Of a DNA stretch of 64,000 nt, positions 1-10,200 are shown piece by piece. Both the position numbers and the translations under genes were made by a program. Under the pieces are notes generated by a model. That model ran no database searches. It was given only the letters and a program-made list of their open reading frames with translations, and had not been told where the DNA came from. Source of the DNA: Siderastrea radians (Eukaryota > Cnidaria > Anthozoa > Scleractinia > Rhizangiidae); the NCBI GenBank assembly GCA_964017195.1, contig OZ024887.1:496001-560000 (forward strand), given 5' to 3'. The stretch's first letter is position 1. The number at the start of each line of letters is the position of its first letter.

Positions 1-1254
1 TGCAAGGTTAGGTGGGCCACAAAATACGAAAAAACAAAAGTTTACAGCACAAAAATACACAACCGAAGAAAAATATGGATGACAGACACTACATGTGGGT
101 ATCCCAGGATGCCTTGAGTGGAGTAGTTAGCACCCATTCTTCTAACCGTGGAAAACGGACTTTGGTCTCGCTAGGCCTGCTGAATTTTTCTTCGTCAAGA
201 GGTGTAAGATGACATAAAATATATCTTTTTACAAGTTTCCAGCTCGGTAGCGTCCTTCGTTTTTAAAAACTAGAGCATTTTGAATTTTCAAGTTCTCCGC
301 CGTGACATCAAGATGGCGCCGTGACAAAGCTGTCTTGTTTGAAAAAAAAACCTCTCCTTAGAATTTTTAGCAGTTTGAACATTTCAAGTATTGGGTGAGG
401 TGTTTACGTGAAAGTATACTAGTTCACGAGCGAAAAGTAATCGCTTTCATAGCAAAAGTGTATTACAGGTGTTTTCTTTGATATCCGGCCGCCATATTGG
501 TGTACGACGGCGGTACACCAACATGCATGGCGTCTCTATTCTGAGCTCTATAAATTTGGGTGGACCGTACAGACCTGAGACTTGGAGAAGTTGTTTTGTT
601 ATTAATCTTTGATAACATTTGAATTTCTTGGCTTCTTTTATTGAATCGTTTCGAATTTATTTTTAATGACGGCTCTTAAAATTTGAATAGAAAACAATGC
701 TACCTATTAGTGGCTGGCTAATAAGTAATTGACATGGCACTACGAAATAATATCCGATTACAGAGATATAAAGGAATGTATGTGTACTTGCACTTCAATT
801 CTGCAATGCTAAACTGGTTTGATCGGAAGCAAGTTTTGTTTTTTGTTTGATTTCTACTCAAAATCCTCTATTGCCATAAGGATCAGATGGCTGCTTATGT
901 TTCATGTTATCAAGTATTTTACTGATCCAGGTCTACGACAGATCCGGCGGTTCTCAAAGATTTAATTAATTTTTTACTGTCCTCTTTCTTATCTTAGACT
1001 TTTGAATATTTTTCCTCTTTATCACATGAGGTACTTAATGTGTTTCGCTTTGTCTCAGAAAAAAAGTTGGGAAACTATATAACATACTAGGAATTACATG
1101 TATTCTGAGTAAATGTTAAATGTCAATCTTTTGCATTGCAGAGATTCAGACATTTCATGCACTGCGTAAACTATGCATTCCAAGTACTTTTTCAACTTTT
1201 TTGAGCTTTTTTCGACTGCATCTTGCTTGAATCCATCACCTCCATTTTGTTCTC
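1..1254. other. Non-coding flank
   Basis: No convincing gene. The short frame at 12-212 has no family resemblance. At about 495-525 there is a short near-palindrome built on GGTGTAC/GTACACC, next to GCCGCCAT and ATGGCG motifs of the kind seen at animal promoters, but no downstream gene supports a promoter call. The last ~57 bases (1198-1254) are the decayed 3' end of the next gene. Confidence 0.5.
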
Positions 1255-2115
1255 TTAAACCAAGCGATTGAAACCCTTCTTGCTTTTCTGTGGTTTCGGA
1301 ACTTTGTGCTTGTAAGGAGGAATAATGTCGAAATAAGAAACTCTGTAAGAGCGTGTTATCATGTGTTCATGAATCGAGTTTCTTAGCTCGCGTGTCATAT
1401 CGTACTTGTGGGCGAGCCTGTCCACCATGGATTTTTTCATACTACAGGCTAGTCCGGAGCTATCTTTAGAGCCATCCTCGTCATCTACGTTGCATTCTGG
1501 TAAGCTTTTTGAAAGCTTTTTCCAGTTAGCGCTAGCTGAATCTGAGTTTATTCGAGGTAAACGAAGAGGGCTTTGTTCTGCGTCAGTTAATAACGTTGGA
1601 TCCCTCACGCCCTCCTCAAGTTCTCGCGTTATTTCAGCGCGCAATTTTTCTTCGCTTGTTTTCATTCTTTCCAACTTCTGGGTCATTCTGATCAGTCGAT
1701 TGTGTTGCTTTTCCACGTTAACGAATCGTTCCTTTAACATGGTCGTCAACTTTCTTTCATTTTTCTCCCTGTTTTCCTTTTTCGTTGTCACTATTTCCCC
1801 CTTTATTTGTTGCAGTTTGGATACAGTATCGAATGCTGCTCGAGCGAGTCTCCATCGGTTTTCGTATGGAGTATAATTAGGGCTTGCTTTTCTCGCACTG
1901 TCTTCCAAAATAGCTTCTTCAGCGCATGTTAAGTTGTTTTGAAGCTTTGCCTTCTCGTATTTGAGTATTTGCAGTTTCGTCTTTTTTATTTTCTGCTTGT
2001 GACCAGAGCTCGTATCAGAGTTTGGTCTTTGTATTATCGTTTCACTTGATGAGAAGTTGGCTCCATCCGCGTTTCCGCTAATGCAAACTTGCTTTTTCTT
2101 CGAATTCGCAGACAT
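1255..2115 (-). CDS. Uncharacterised coiled-coil protein, paralogue 1 (C-terminally truncated)
   Basis: Intronless 286-residue frame; I do not recognise the family. It is Lys/Glu-rich with predicted helical or coiled-coil character from about residue 40 to 170, and has a conserved C-terminal block around residues 229-275 with the motifs LAHKYDMTRELRN, IHEHMITRSY and IIPPYK. A tandem paralogue of 316 residues lies at 4131-5081 and shares the N-terminal PNSDTSS motif, the SPxYTPYENR motif and the C-terminal block. The start is the ATG at 2115, matching the paralogue's start context. The paralogue continues 25 residues beyond the Arg-Leu-Val where this copy stops; the bases after this TAA still encode a recognisable version of that tail, so the stop is a recent single-base change (TAC to TAA). 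No signal peptide or membrane segment is visible, which suggests a nuclear or cytoskeletal protein, but no function can be assigned. Confidence 0.7.
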   Translation of the reverse strand: MSANSKKKQVCISGNADGANFSSSETIIQRPNSDTSSGHKQKIKKTKLQILKYEKAKLQNNLTCAEEAILEDSARKASPNYTPYENRWRLARAAFDTVSKLQQIKGEIVTTKKENREKNERKLTTMLKERFVNVEKQHNRLIRMTQKLERMKTSEEKLRAEITRELEEGVRDPTLLTDAEQSPLRLPRINSDSASANWKKLSKSLPECNVDDEDGSKDSSGLACSMKKSMVDRLAHKYDMTRELRNSIHEHMITRSYRVSYFDIIPPYKHKVPKPQKSKKGFNRLV

Positions 2116-4130
2116 TTTACAACATCAGACTCAAAACGTCCTTGACGGTAAAACAAACATGTAAGTATGCTTCACAAACTACTTACATGAGAACAACTTT
2201 TTGCAAACCGTACGTATCTATGGAGGAAACCCTCAAGCTTATCAATTAAACATCACCAAAGACTGGTTGTGTCACTTTTAGCTACTGTTAGAATGCAAAA
2301 TGTGTTAAATTTGATAGCCCGTTCTTTGTTTCCAGCTAAATAAAGTGTTTAAATGATTATCTCAATCAAGCAATAAGAACCGATTTGGTAAAGAGTGAAG
2401 AAAAATATTTTTCGAATTTCTAAAAGCCCCTGCTGTGATTTTTTAAAACTAGCCTTGTGGGGCCGTAAACAGATCAAATTATAAAAGTTGCAATTGTGCG
2501 TGGGTGCCCATTCCAGGAGGATACAAACTGAATGTATCGAATGCAGTAAAAAAACGCCAGTTCAGTTTAATTTGTGCCCGGCAGAACTGAATGGCTGGTG
2601 GAAATAAAACCACCATAAGCGAATTTGATAAAAATCTCTGGAGCTGCTAAAGGTTAATGAAAAAATTTGACATTATTTTCTTAATCACATTCAGACCGGG
2701 CTTTTTTTAATCATCTCCAGGGCTAGGCGCAGGTGAAACAGGTATGTTTTTCTTATAAGTACTCATGCAAAGAGCTGCAGCTCCATGTAGGAGTACTTGA
2801 GGTGGATCAAACATAGCGTCCGCTTTAGGGAAGGTCACGTCATGGCGGCACATGACGTGAATTATACCTCATGCAGAAATCCGCCATTTTTGGAGTCGCC
2901 ATCTTTGATCCACCGTGCGGAAAATGATGGCAGCTGTACATTTTACCACAATGCCTTGCGAACCTAACACACCCAATAGGCACATGAAAAGTCATATTTT
3001 TGCATAAATTTGTCCCTATGCTAGCAACATTGTTTTCGCTAAGTTTAAAGTTTTTAGAACTTTTTTGCGTTTTTATGAGCGTTTTTAGGGGTTTTGGCGC
3101 TTAGAATTACGGGTAAATGTACCAGTCGCCATCTTTTTCGGTACGGTGGATTTCATACTGTATTTTTCCATTGAAGTTAGTTTGAAATGGCCTGAAATAA
3201 TCGAACAGTTTCAAAACATGTAAATAAAAGGCTACTTTCTTACTGGAAAGGGATACAGTTACTTAAAAGGGCTACTCTCCAAGAAACAAGAGAAAAACTT
3301 GAAAACATTTGCCTACGCTTTTGCATGTTGCAATCCGTTTCCATCCTAGCCATCCGCAGCAGAACAAACGTTTAAAGATAATAGCTTCAGAAAACTGGTA
3401 GAGTCATTGTAAAAAAAACTGAATTATTAGTTGTGGATTTCCTTTGAATGCAATATGCATGTCTTCTAACTTTTTTCAATAAACCCTTTACCAATCCTGG
3501 AGATTTAAAGGGAAATGTAAGATTTTATGATATTGATGGTTGGAGTCTTGACGTAAAATGTTTCTTTTTCGATTCCGACAGTTCACTTTAACTCAAAAGT
3601 GTTCAATTTTGTGACCTGTCTCTTTTTTGAGTCAAGGCTAGGTGATCACCTTGGTTACAGACTATTTTTAGCAGCAACTTAATTAGCGATTTTCTCCTCT
3701 GAAGATTTAGCATCTACTAAGTTTAGGTATCTTTGTAGGTCTTTAACGATTTATTACAGTTTTCAACTCTTTTTGCCTGAACTGGAACTTAATTTATCAA
3801 GTGCTCATAAATTAGTAATATCCTCAGAAAAGATAATTTGCTCAATTAACTCTTTTTGCTCAAAATAGTAGCCTTAAATTATTCCCTGGCAACGCAATCC
3901 CCCTTTGTCCACCATCCTCAATTAAAATTAATTATTGTTTTCATCCTCTGAAAAAAGTTACTTCAGTTTATTGCAGTGTTATTTGTTCAAACTCAAACTT
4001 TTCCTAATTGCTAGATCGAACTGAACTCTTAATACTCACAGCAATTATAAATGGATGGTTGTCTTAGAAACAAAGACGATTTATACAAAACCATCCAATC
4101 GCAACATTATTAAACTTTTTGGGAAAAAAA
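2116..4130. other. Spacer between the coiled-coil paralogues
   Basis: No gene found. The first ~500 bases (2116-2620) match the flank upstream of the second paralogue (5082-5640): shared segments include the sequence around the ATG, a CGTATCTATGG motif, and GAAGAAAAATATTTTT at about 2398 and 5368. They are therefore the duplicated promoter region. The rest is AT-rich DNA with GCCATTTT/GCCATCTTT motifs near 2880-2910 and nothing identifiable. Confidence 0.5.
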
Positions 4131-5081
4131 TTAAGTTCTTAAAACAACTTTTTTTGGATACTTCTTACTAAAATCCATTACACCTATCTTATCTTCGTAA
4201 ACCAAGCGATTGAAAACTTGCTTGGTTTTCTGTGGTTTTGGCTTTTTGCGCTTGTAAGGAGGAATAATGTTAAAATAAGAAAAACTGTAAGAGCGTGTTA
4301 TCATGTGTTCATGAATGGTGTTTCTTAGCTCTCGTGTCATATCGTACTTGTGAGCGAGCTTGTCTGCAACAGTTCTCTTTTCACGTGGGGTCAGTTGGAT
4401 TGCAGATTCGCTCAGAACAGAGGTCGGCCTGGAGTCTTCCCCACTGTCTATCTTGTAATCTGGTTTGGTTGTTGACAGATTTATCCACTGAGCTGAATCA
4501 GCTGAGTGTATACGAGGCAAACGAAGAGGGGTTAGCTCTGTGCCTGTTAAACTAGGACTTTTCGCGTCCTCTTTCAGCTCTCTCGCTATATCCGCGCGCA
4601 ATTCTTCTTCACCTAATTTCATTCTTTCCAAGTTCACAGTCATTTTGATCAGCCGACTGTGCTGCTTATCAGCTTTGATGGATCTTTTCTTTAACCGAGT
4701 CGTCAATTTTCTCTGTATTTTCTGTTTGTTAGCTTTTTCCTTGGTCACTATTTTACCATCTAACTGTTGAAGTTTGGATAGTGTATCGCTCGCTGTGCGA
4801 GCCAGTCTCTGTCGATTTTCATACGGAGTATAACTCGGGCTCGCCTTTCTCTCATTATCTTCCAAAATACCATCTTTGGTGTCTTTCAACTCCTTCTTTA
4901 GTTTCCTTTTCTCGGCTTTGAGAATTTTCAGCTTAGGTTTCTTCTTCCTCTTTTTCTTGCGTGTTGAGCTTGTATCAGAATTTGGCATTTCTATGTGCCT
5001 CAGAGTTAAAGTTTCACGTAGTGCTATGTTCTTTCCATCGTTTTCGCTGCGAAAGCGAACATGCTTCGTCATCGCAGACAT
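4131..5081 (-). CDS. Uncharacterised coiled-coil protein, paralogue 2 (full length)
   Basis: Intronless 316-residue frame, family not recognised. It begins MSAMTKHVRF, has a very basic KKKRKKKPKLK stretch near residue 43 (possible nuclear localisation signal), long Lys/Glu-rich helices to about residue 175, then a Ser/Thr/Pro-rich linker. A conserved C-terminal block carries LAHKYDMTRELRN, IHEHMITRSY and IIPPYKRKKPKPQK. It is the longer partner of the paralogue at 1255-2115; both lie on the minus strand about 2 kb apart with homologous upstream flanks, indicating a tandem duplication. Conservation of the C-terminal block against a more variable middle suggests that the C-terminus is the functional part. 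No membrane segment or enzymatic motif is visible. Confidence 0.75.
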   Translation of the reverse strand: MSAMTKHVRFRSENDGKNIALRETLTLRHIEMPNSDTSSTRKKKRKKKPKLKILKAEKRKLKKELKDTKDGILEDNERKASPSYTPYENRQRLARTASDTLSKLQQLDGKIVTKEKANKQKIQRKLTTRLKKRSIKADKQHSRLIKMTVNLERMKLGEEELRADIARELKEDAKSPSLTGTELTPLRLPRIHSADSAQWINLSTTKPDYKIDSGEDSRPTSVLSESAIQLTPREKRTVADKLAHKYDMTRELRNTIHEHMITRSYSFSYFNIIPPYKRKKPKPQKTKQVFNRLVYEDKIGVMDFSKKYPKKVVLRT

Positions 5082-5929
5082 TTACAGCGTCAGAAACTTG
5101 ATGACTGCTCTGGTGGCAAATTGATGGTCACTTTCGGTTAGGCACTGTATCTTCGCACTGCGATACAAAGATATGAGAATAGCTTTCAGTAAACCAGCCG
5201 TATCTATGGTGAAATCCCGCAAACTCATAAATTTATGATGACTGACGACCGCCCGCAATTATGGAATCGAAAGTGTTTAAGTCGATGGCAAGTCTTTTGT
5301 TTCGTGTCTATTAAGCCAGTTGTATTTAATGACTGTATGCAGTACAATCCTTTTTCTTAAATAGCGAAGAAAAATATTTTTGTATTTGCAAAATCCCCCG
5401 TGGCGGTATTTCAAACTAGAAGCACAAACAACGTTCTGCGTGTCGCCCGTGGGCGCCATTTCCAGCCAAGAAGATTAATATAGTGGCGAAAAACGTATTT
5501 AATATGTAAACGGTAAATATTTCGAAACCTTTTTGGACAATTACGTCCGGTACAAGAAGCAGGTGGCGATTAATTAAGGCCAATAAAACTGCTGAAGTAT
5601 AACTGTATTTCAGTATGGCATGAACTCCACGTTTCATGAATAAAGTGAGTGGAACCTGTCAAATCACGGTTTTTTTCGTCGAACAGTCAGTGGTGCTTGC
5701 TCTTTCAGTGTTCTGTTAGATTGAAATATCTGTCCCTTAGCGATATACTTTGAATTGACTACCTTGCACAAAATTTACATGAATACATATCTCGTGTCCA
5801 GGCTTTCGCGTTCTGTTTTCTTCGAATGATTATATCAAGGTGGTAGGAGACGAGGTGGGAGAGAGAGCAAGGAGGTTTCGTTCTCGAATATTTTAAAATC
5901 CAAATAAGATTTGAAACATTGGTTGTCAT
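5082..5929. other. Upstream flank of coiled-coil paralogue 2
   Basis: Non-coding. The part to about 5640 is homologous to 2116-2620, so it belongs to the tandem-duplication unit. The small frames here (5277-5459, 5416-5637) lie in this duplicated flank and have no protein resemblance. Nothing further is recognised to 5929. Confidence 0.5.
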
Positions 5930-6165
5930 TGAAATTATGAATATATGAAATTCATATATTTGAACTGCGGAATGAAGAAATAAATGTAAAGAAGATCCTC
6001 GCAGTTATTAACGCGACTTATGCAGTTGCGAAAGGAAAGCCTGAAAAAATCAGGCTTGCCGGGATTCGGACCCTGACCTCTGCGATACCGGTGCAGCGCT
6101 CTAACCAATTGAGCAAACAAGCCAACTGGGAGCTGGTCATTAAACCGGTTCGTAATATACCCAGG
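5930..6165 (-). mobile_element. tRNA-derived SINE, copy 1
   Basis: Read on the minus strand, a tRNA-like head (about 6120 to 6050) carries an A box (TTGCTCAATTGGTTAGAGC) and a B-box-like GGTCCGAATCC. It is followed by a short hairpin (GCCTGATTTTTTCAGGC), a second hairpin around GCAACTGCATAAGTCGC, and an AT-rich tail ending in a palindrome around ATGAATTTCATATA. Further copies lie at 6174-6650 and 61548-61680. The head is too mismatched in the anticodon and T stems to be a working tRNA. Pol III-dependent, non-coding; mobilised in trans by a LINE. Confidence 0.75.
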
Positions 6166-6173
6166 AAAGATGA

Positions 6174-6314
6174 AGATGAAATTATGAATATATGAAATAC
6201 ATATATTTGAACTGCGGAATGAAGAAATAAATGTAAAGAAGATCCTCGCAGTTATTAACGCAACTTATGCAGTTGCGAAAAGAAAGCCTGAAAAAATCAG
6301 GCTTGCCGGGTATG
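6174..6314 (-). mobile_element. SINE tail fragment, inverted, copy 2
   Basis: Nearly identical to 5930-6070 (the same tail palindrome, GATCCTCGCAGTTATTAACG, and the GCCTGAAAAAATCAGGC hairpin), but it stops where the tRNA-like head should begin (CTTGCCGGG then unrelated sequence). It lies head-to-head with the plus-strand copy starting near 6345. Confidence 0.7.
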
Positions 6315-6344
6315 TTACGAACCAATTTAATGTCTAGCTCCCAG

Positions 6345-6645
6345 TTGGCTTGTTAGCTCAATTGGTTAGAGCGGTGCACCGGTATCGCAGAGGTCAGGGT
6401 TCGAATCCCAGCGAGCCTGATTCTTTCAGGCTTTCTTTTGAGTAGCCCCGCAGCTCTTAACAACCTCTAATTTCATTGGACCTTGGTATGACGCAGCTCT
6501 ATTGTTTTCGGGGCTAGAGTCCATTGTTTTGTTGTTTGGTGTATTGTTTTCTCAGCAAATCAGAGAAGACCTTGTGTTTCTTTTCGCAACTGCATAAGTT
6601 GCGTTAATAACTGCGAGGATCTTCTTTACATTTATTGGTTGTCAT
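6345..6645 (+). mobile_element. tRNA-derived SINE, copy 3, split by a 137-bp insert
   Basis: The plus-strand tRNA-like head at 6348-6419 has a near-perfect acceptor stem (GGCTTGT with GCGAGCC, wobbles included), A box TAGCTCAATTGGTTAGAGC and B box GGTTCGAATCC. The tail begins with the TCAGGC hairpin, breaks at 6440 and resumes at 6577 (TTTCTTTTCGCAACTGC) through GATCTTCTTTACATTTATT. The break is flanked by TTTCTTTT on both sides. A functional tRNA is unlikely because the anticodon stem pairs poorly and identical heads recur as repeats. Confidence 0.7.
6440..6576. mobile_element. Small insertion in a SINE with 8-bp flanking repeats
   Basis: 137 bp of unrelated sequence interrupts the SINE tail. 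It is bounded by direct repeats TTTCTTTT at 6432-6439 and 6577-6584, consistent with an 8-bp target-site duplication (hAT-like length). It contains an internal inverted repeat TAGCCCCG ... CGGGGCTA but no clear terminal inverted repeats. TTTCTTTT is low complexity, so the duplication could be chance. Confidence 0.4.
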
Positions 6646-7170
6646 TGTTACCTTCTTGCATAAATAAGCTTCCTGTTTTCTCCGCCCATGTACCCATCGA
6701 ATTGGGACCTAAAGCAGTAAAGAAACTCAAATACACAGGATACTTGGAGCGGCATGTTTTCTTGCCAGGCCGTGAACTGTGATATTGATACAAAGATTCC
6801 TAATACTTACAGGCCCTGCTCTATCGAAATATTAATACAAATCTTGCAGTTAATTGATTCTTCAGTGTATTTTTACTCCGTCTTTGTGAGATTACTTCCC
6901 TTCTGTTTAAATTAACAACTTATTTATTATTAAATATGGGATTGCCTATTAGTGGAATTAGAATCCATGAGCTATAATGAGACGTAGACAACGAAACCCC
7001 TTAGTGTTTCTTTCCAAATATATTCTTGTCCTTTTTTTAATTCCGAACAATTTTTACTCTGCATTGTATTTTGGTGTAAAAAGACTATTTTCGTTTCTTT
7101 CAATGATACACAAACAGCACTTGTAACGGATTCAGAAATCAGATGGGGTTACCGATAGGACTGTCCCGCG

Positions 7171-7214
7171 TTTCCCGCGGGCACCTTCAAAAGTTCAAAA
7201 GGCGAGTTTCCCGC
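7171..7214 (+). promoter_or_regulatory. Paired E2F-like motifs upstream of the BAK gene
   Basis: TTTCCCGC occurs at 7171-7178 and again at 7207-7214, 104 and 68 bases before the BAK start codon, in a locally GC-rich patch. TTTSSCGC is the established animal E2F consensus. E2F-driven pro-apoptotic genes are known in animals, so cell-cycle-linked control is plausible, but this is a motif match only. Confidence 0.4.
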
Positions 7215-7281
7215 GATGACGGACTCCGCTGTTCTAGTCTGAGACTGTCGGCTCAGTGGCTTCAAGTTCGTTGAAAAAAAA

Positions 7282-10200
7282 ATGGCTTCTGGTGGTGAAG
7301 ATTCCACCAGCAATAATCAAGAAATTAAATCAGAAGAAGATGAGTTAGCCGTCGTGCGAGATACAGAAGGAGTTTTCCGTCATTTTATGTTCCAGCGGTA
7401 CCAGGATGAGGAAGAAAGAGAAGAAGAACGCGGCGAAATGAACAGCCCTACAGCTACTGCCCGGCCAGACGCGCTGGAGGAACTGCGTTCGTGTAATGAC
7501 GTTCACCCATTTTCTCAGCATGTTCCTGTTATTGGTAGGCGGCTGGGAGAGATAGGCGATGAAATAGATGCTAAATACAAAGAACAATTTAAGGATATGA
7601 TTGATTCATTAAGCCTTACTCCTGCAACGGCGTACGAGACTTTTGCCGCTGTGGCTCGAAGATTGTTTCGTTCTGGAATTAACTGGGGCAGAATAGTCGC
7701 TCTACTTTGTTTCGGCTATGAGATTGCCGTGACTGTCATTCGCAGGGGCTTCAGTGGGAGTTTTCTAAGGAGAATCATTCGATTTGTGGTGGATTTTATC
7801 TTTAACGAGAGAATCGCTCAGTGGATAGCCCAGCATGGAGGATGGGTGAGCAAGATTTCTTGTTTGTCATATCACAAAATAATATCATACTATTTCGAAA
7901 TATCAAATATTTCGAAGATTGCATGAATTCATGACTGTGCAATAATTCTACTTAGTACAACAAATCGTTTCCTCGTTTGACTTACATTAATTATCGTCTG
8001 ATTTTTTGTTCAAGTCTTTCGTTTTGCATGTGGTAGAGAATTATTGACATTACTTTCATCTTCAGCTGTATGTTCGTGTCTGAAATTACTTGCATTATAG
8101 TTGTCCTTAACTTTTGAAGCTTAGATTGTGTCGCAGCTTTAGGTCTATATATGTGTACGATTAAATGCATTTACGTATTCTTTACCCTGTGTGAAGTCAC
8201 GTTAGATTTTTGAACAGTCTTTAAATTCAGACTGTTTTTATCACCGAAAACTCTTTTTGTCAGTGTATGTGGTGATGTAACTAATATTCTTCTTGTGTAA
8301 GCTTAGCAGATGTAAACATGACCTAATCTACAGATTGTAGTATTTTGACATTTAACAGGACATAGTTACTCAGGGTATGTAAAAGTTCAAAGGAAACTTT
8401 AGAAAGCTTTCTATTCACTACAGTGAAATTTCTTTTTACTTTTAACTGTGTATCCAATTATACCTAAGGAGGATCTGTATTTCCTGTGCATTACCCCCTC
8501 ACTATAATTTCCTTCCTCCCTTGTAATTCCTTTTTTTCCAAAGCATCTAAAAATAAGTAAGGAAGCCCCCCCCCCCCCCCCCAATCCCCATGCCCTACTT
8601 ACCTATTCGTAGTAGTTTCTGTATCTGTGAACTTGATCTGTTTTGGGAAGAAGTGTTCACCCCTGTTCCTGTTATTGTTGCATTAAGAAACTCAGGGTGA
8701 AAGACAAATTTTGCAGTCTACAGTTGTGGTTTACAAGAGATTAGTGTGGACTTGGTTTTTAAATCCTACCAAATTTTGTCAAGGCTAACCAAACTGTAAA
8801 GGTGCTGGTGAGCTTGACAATTTTTTTGAAAAGTCAAACACATTTGTAATTTAGGGGAGCAGGGATGGCGCAGTGGTGAGAGCACTCGTCTTTCACCAAT
8901 GTGGCTCGGGCTCGACTCCTGGTCCCGGTGTCATATGTGGGTTGAGTTTGTTGTTGGTTCTCATCCTTGCTCCGAGAGGTTTTTCTCCGGGTACTCTGGT
9001 TTTCCCCTCTCCTCAAAAACCAATATCTCCTAATTCCAATTCGATCCTCAGTCTCCCCGATTAGTAGTGCACTTGTGCACAGCTGTAAGATTGAGACTAT
9101 AATAAAGTTATTTGATTTGTCAGTCACAGCAGCAATTTGCTTGTTTTGCTAGAGGTACAATTTATAACAGTACATCATCAAACAATGTCAGAGCTTGACA
9201 AAAACAAGCAAAGCCCTGAGCAAACTGTCCATCATCTACCGACTTAAGGGGGCAATATGGGTGGATGCCTTTTTCCCCAATGTTTTAGCCTTTTTTCTCA
9301 ATTATCTCTATGACTTTTCATACAATCCAAAAATTCTATCATAGGATCATAGTGCGAGCTCCCATAAATCTGAGAGAATTTTTTTGCGATTTTTTAATAA
9401 AAGGAAGGGGGAGGAGAATTGATGAATTTTAAGAAACATTTAAATTTAATAATAACAGATGGACACCAAAACAGTCCACAAACAACCCTAAGTATTATTA
9501 CTAAGTGCTCCTGTGTGGGGGTGGACTGTCTGGGGGTGTGTACAAAAATTTAAACCCTCTTTGTTCATTTTCTTTTATAAATTTTATCCTATTTCCTAAA
9601 AATTCACGCATATTGCCCCCTAAAACTACACCAAAAATAGGTTTCATATTAAAACAAGTCATGTTGCATTATTTCCTTTGTCTTTGCCTTACAAATTACT
9701 TATGGTTTTTTAGTTGTTGTTTTGTTGTATTTTTTCTTTCTTTTTTAACCTGGGCAAGGAGGAAATTGGCTCCAGAAAGTAAATTTTGGGAGTTACTTGC
9801 CCAAAGGATAAGCCAGGATTCAAGTTTTTGTTGAGCCTTAAATGTCCAACTTAAATCTGTCTTTGTTCATCAAAATTCCATCTGTGGTCAGATGTAATGT
9901 CCAGACAAATGTTTTTAAGACAAATAAGTACAATAATATTTTACTGATGAATTGAATTCTGCTACATACTGTAACTGCATCCTAATTATAATTCTAAATA
10001 ATTAAATAAGTTAGAGTTACTGTGATGTGACCATGGACAAAACACTGACACCCAGTCCATGGACTACCCCGATGGACTATCCAAATGGACTACCCCTAAA
10101 ATGGACTACCCTAAACAATAGGGTAAAAAAGGGTCTATAGATCACACTCTGTGAAGTGAAGCACAACATCCTGCAAGAGAATTACACAAATAAGCTGGGC

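Noticed and set aside
1406..1876. A 156-codon plus-strand gene
   Set aside because: It is the antisense of the coiled-coil gene at 1255-2115; the same applies to the plus-strand frames at 4295-4770.
6348..6419. A functional tRNA gene
   Set aside because: A and B boxes and an acceptor stem are good, but the anticodon and T stems have mismatches, the anticodon register is ambiguous, and the same head recurs joined to a fixed tail; it is a SINE.
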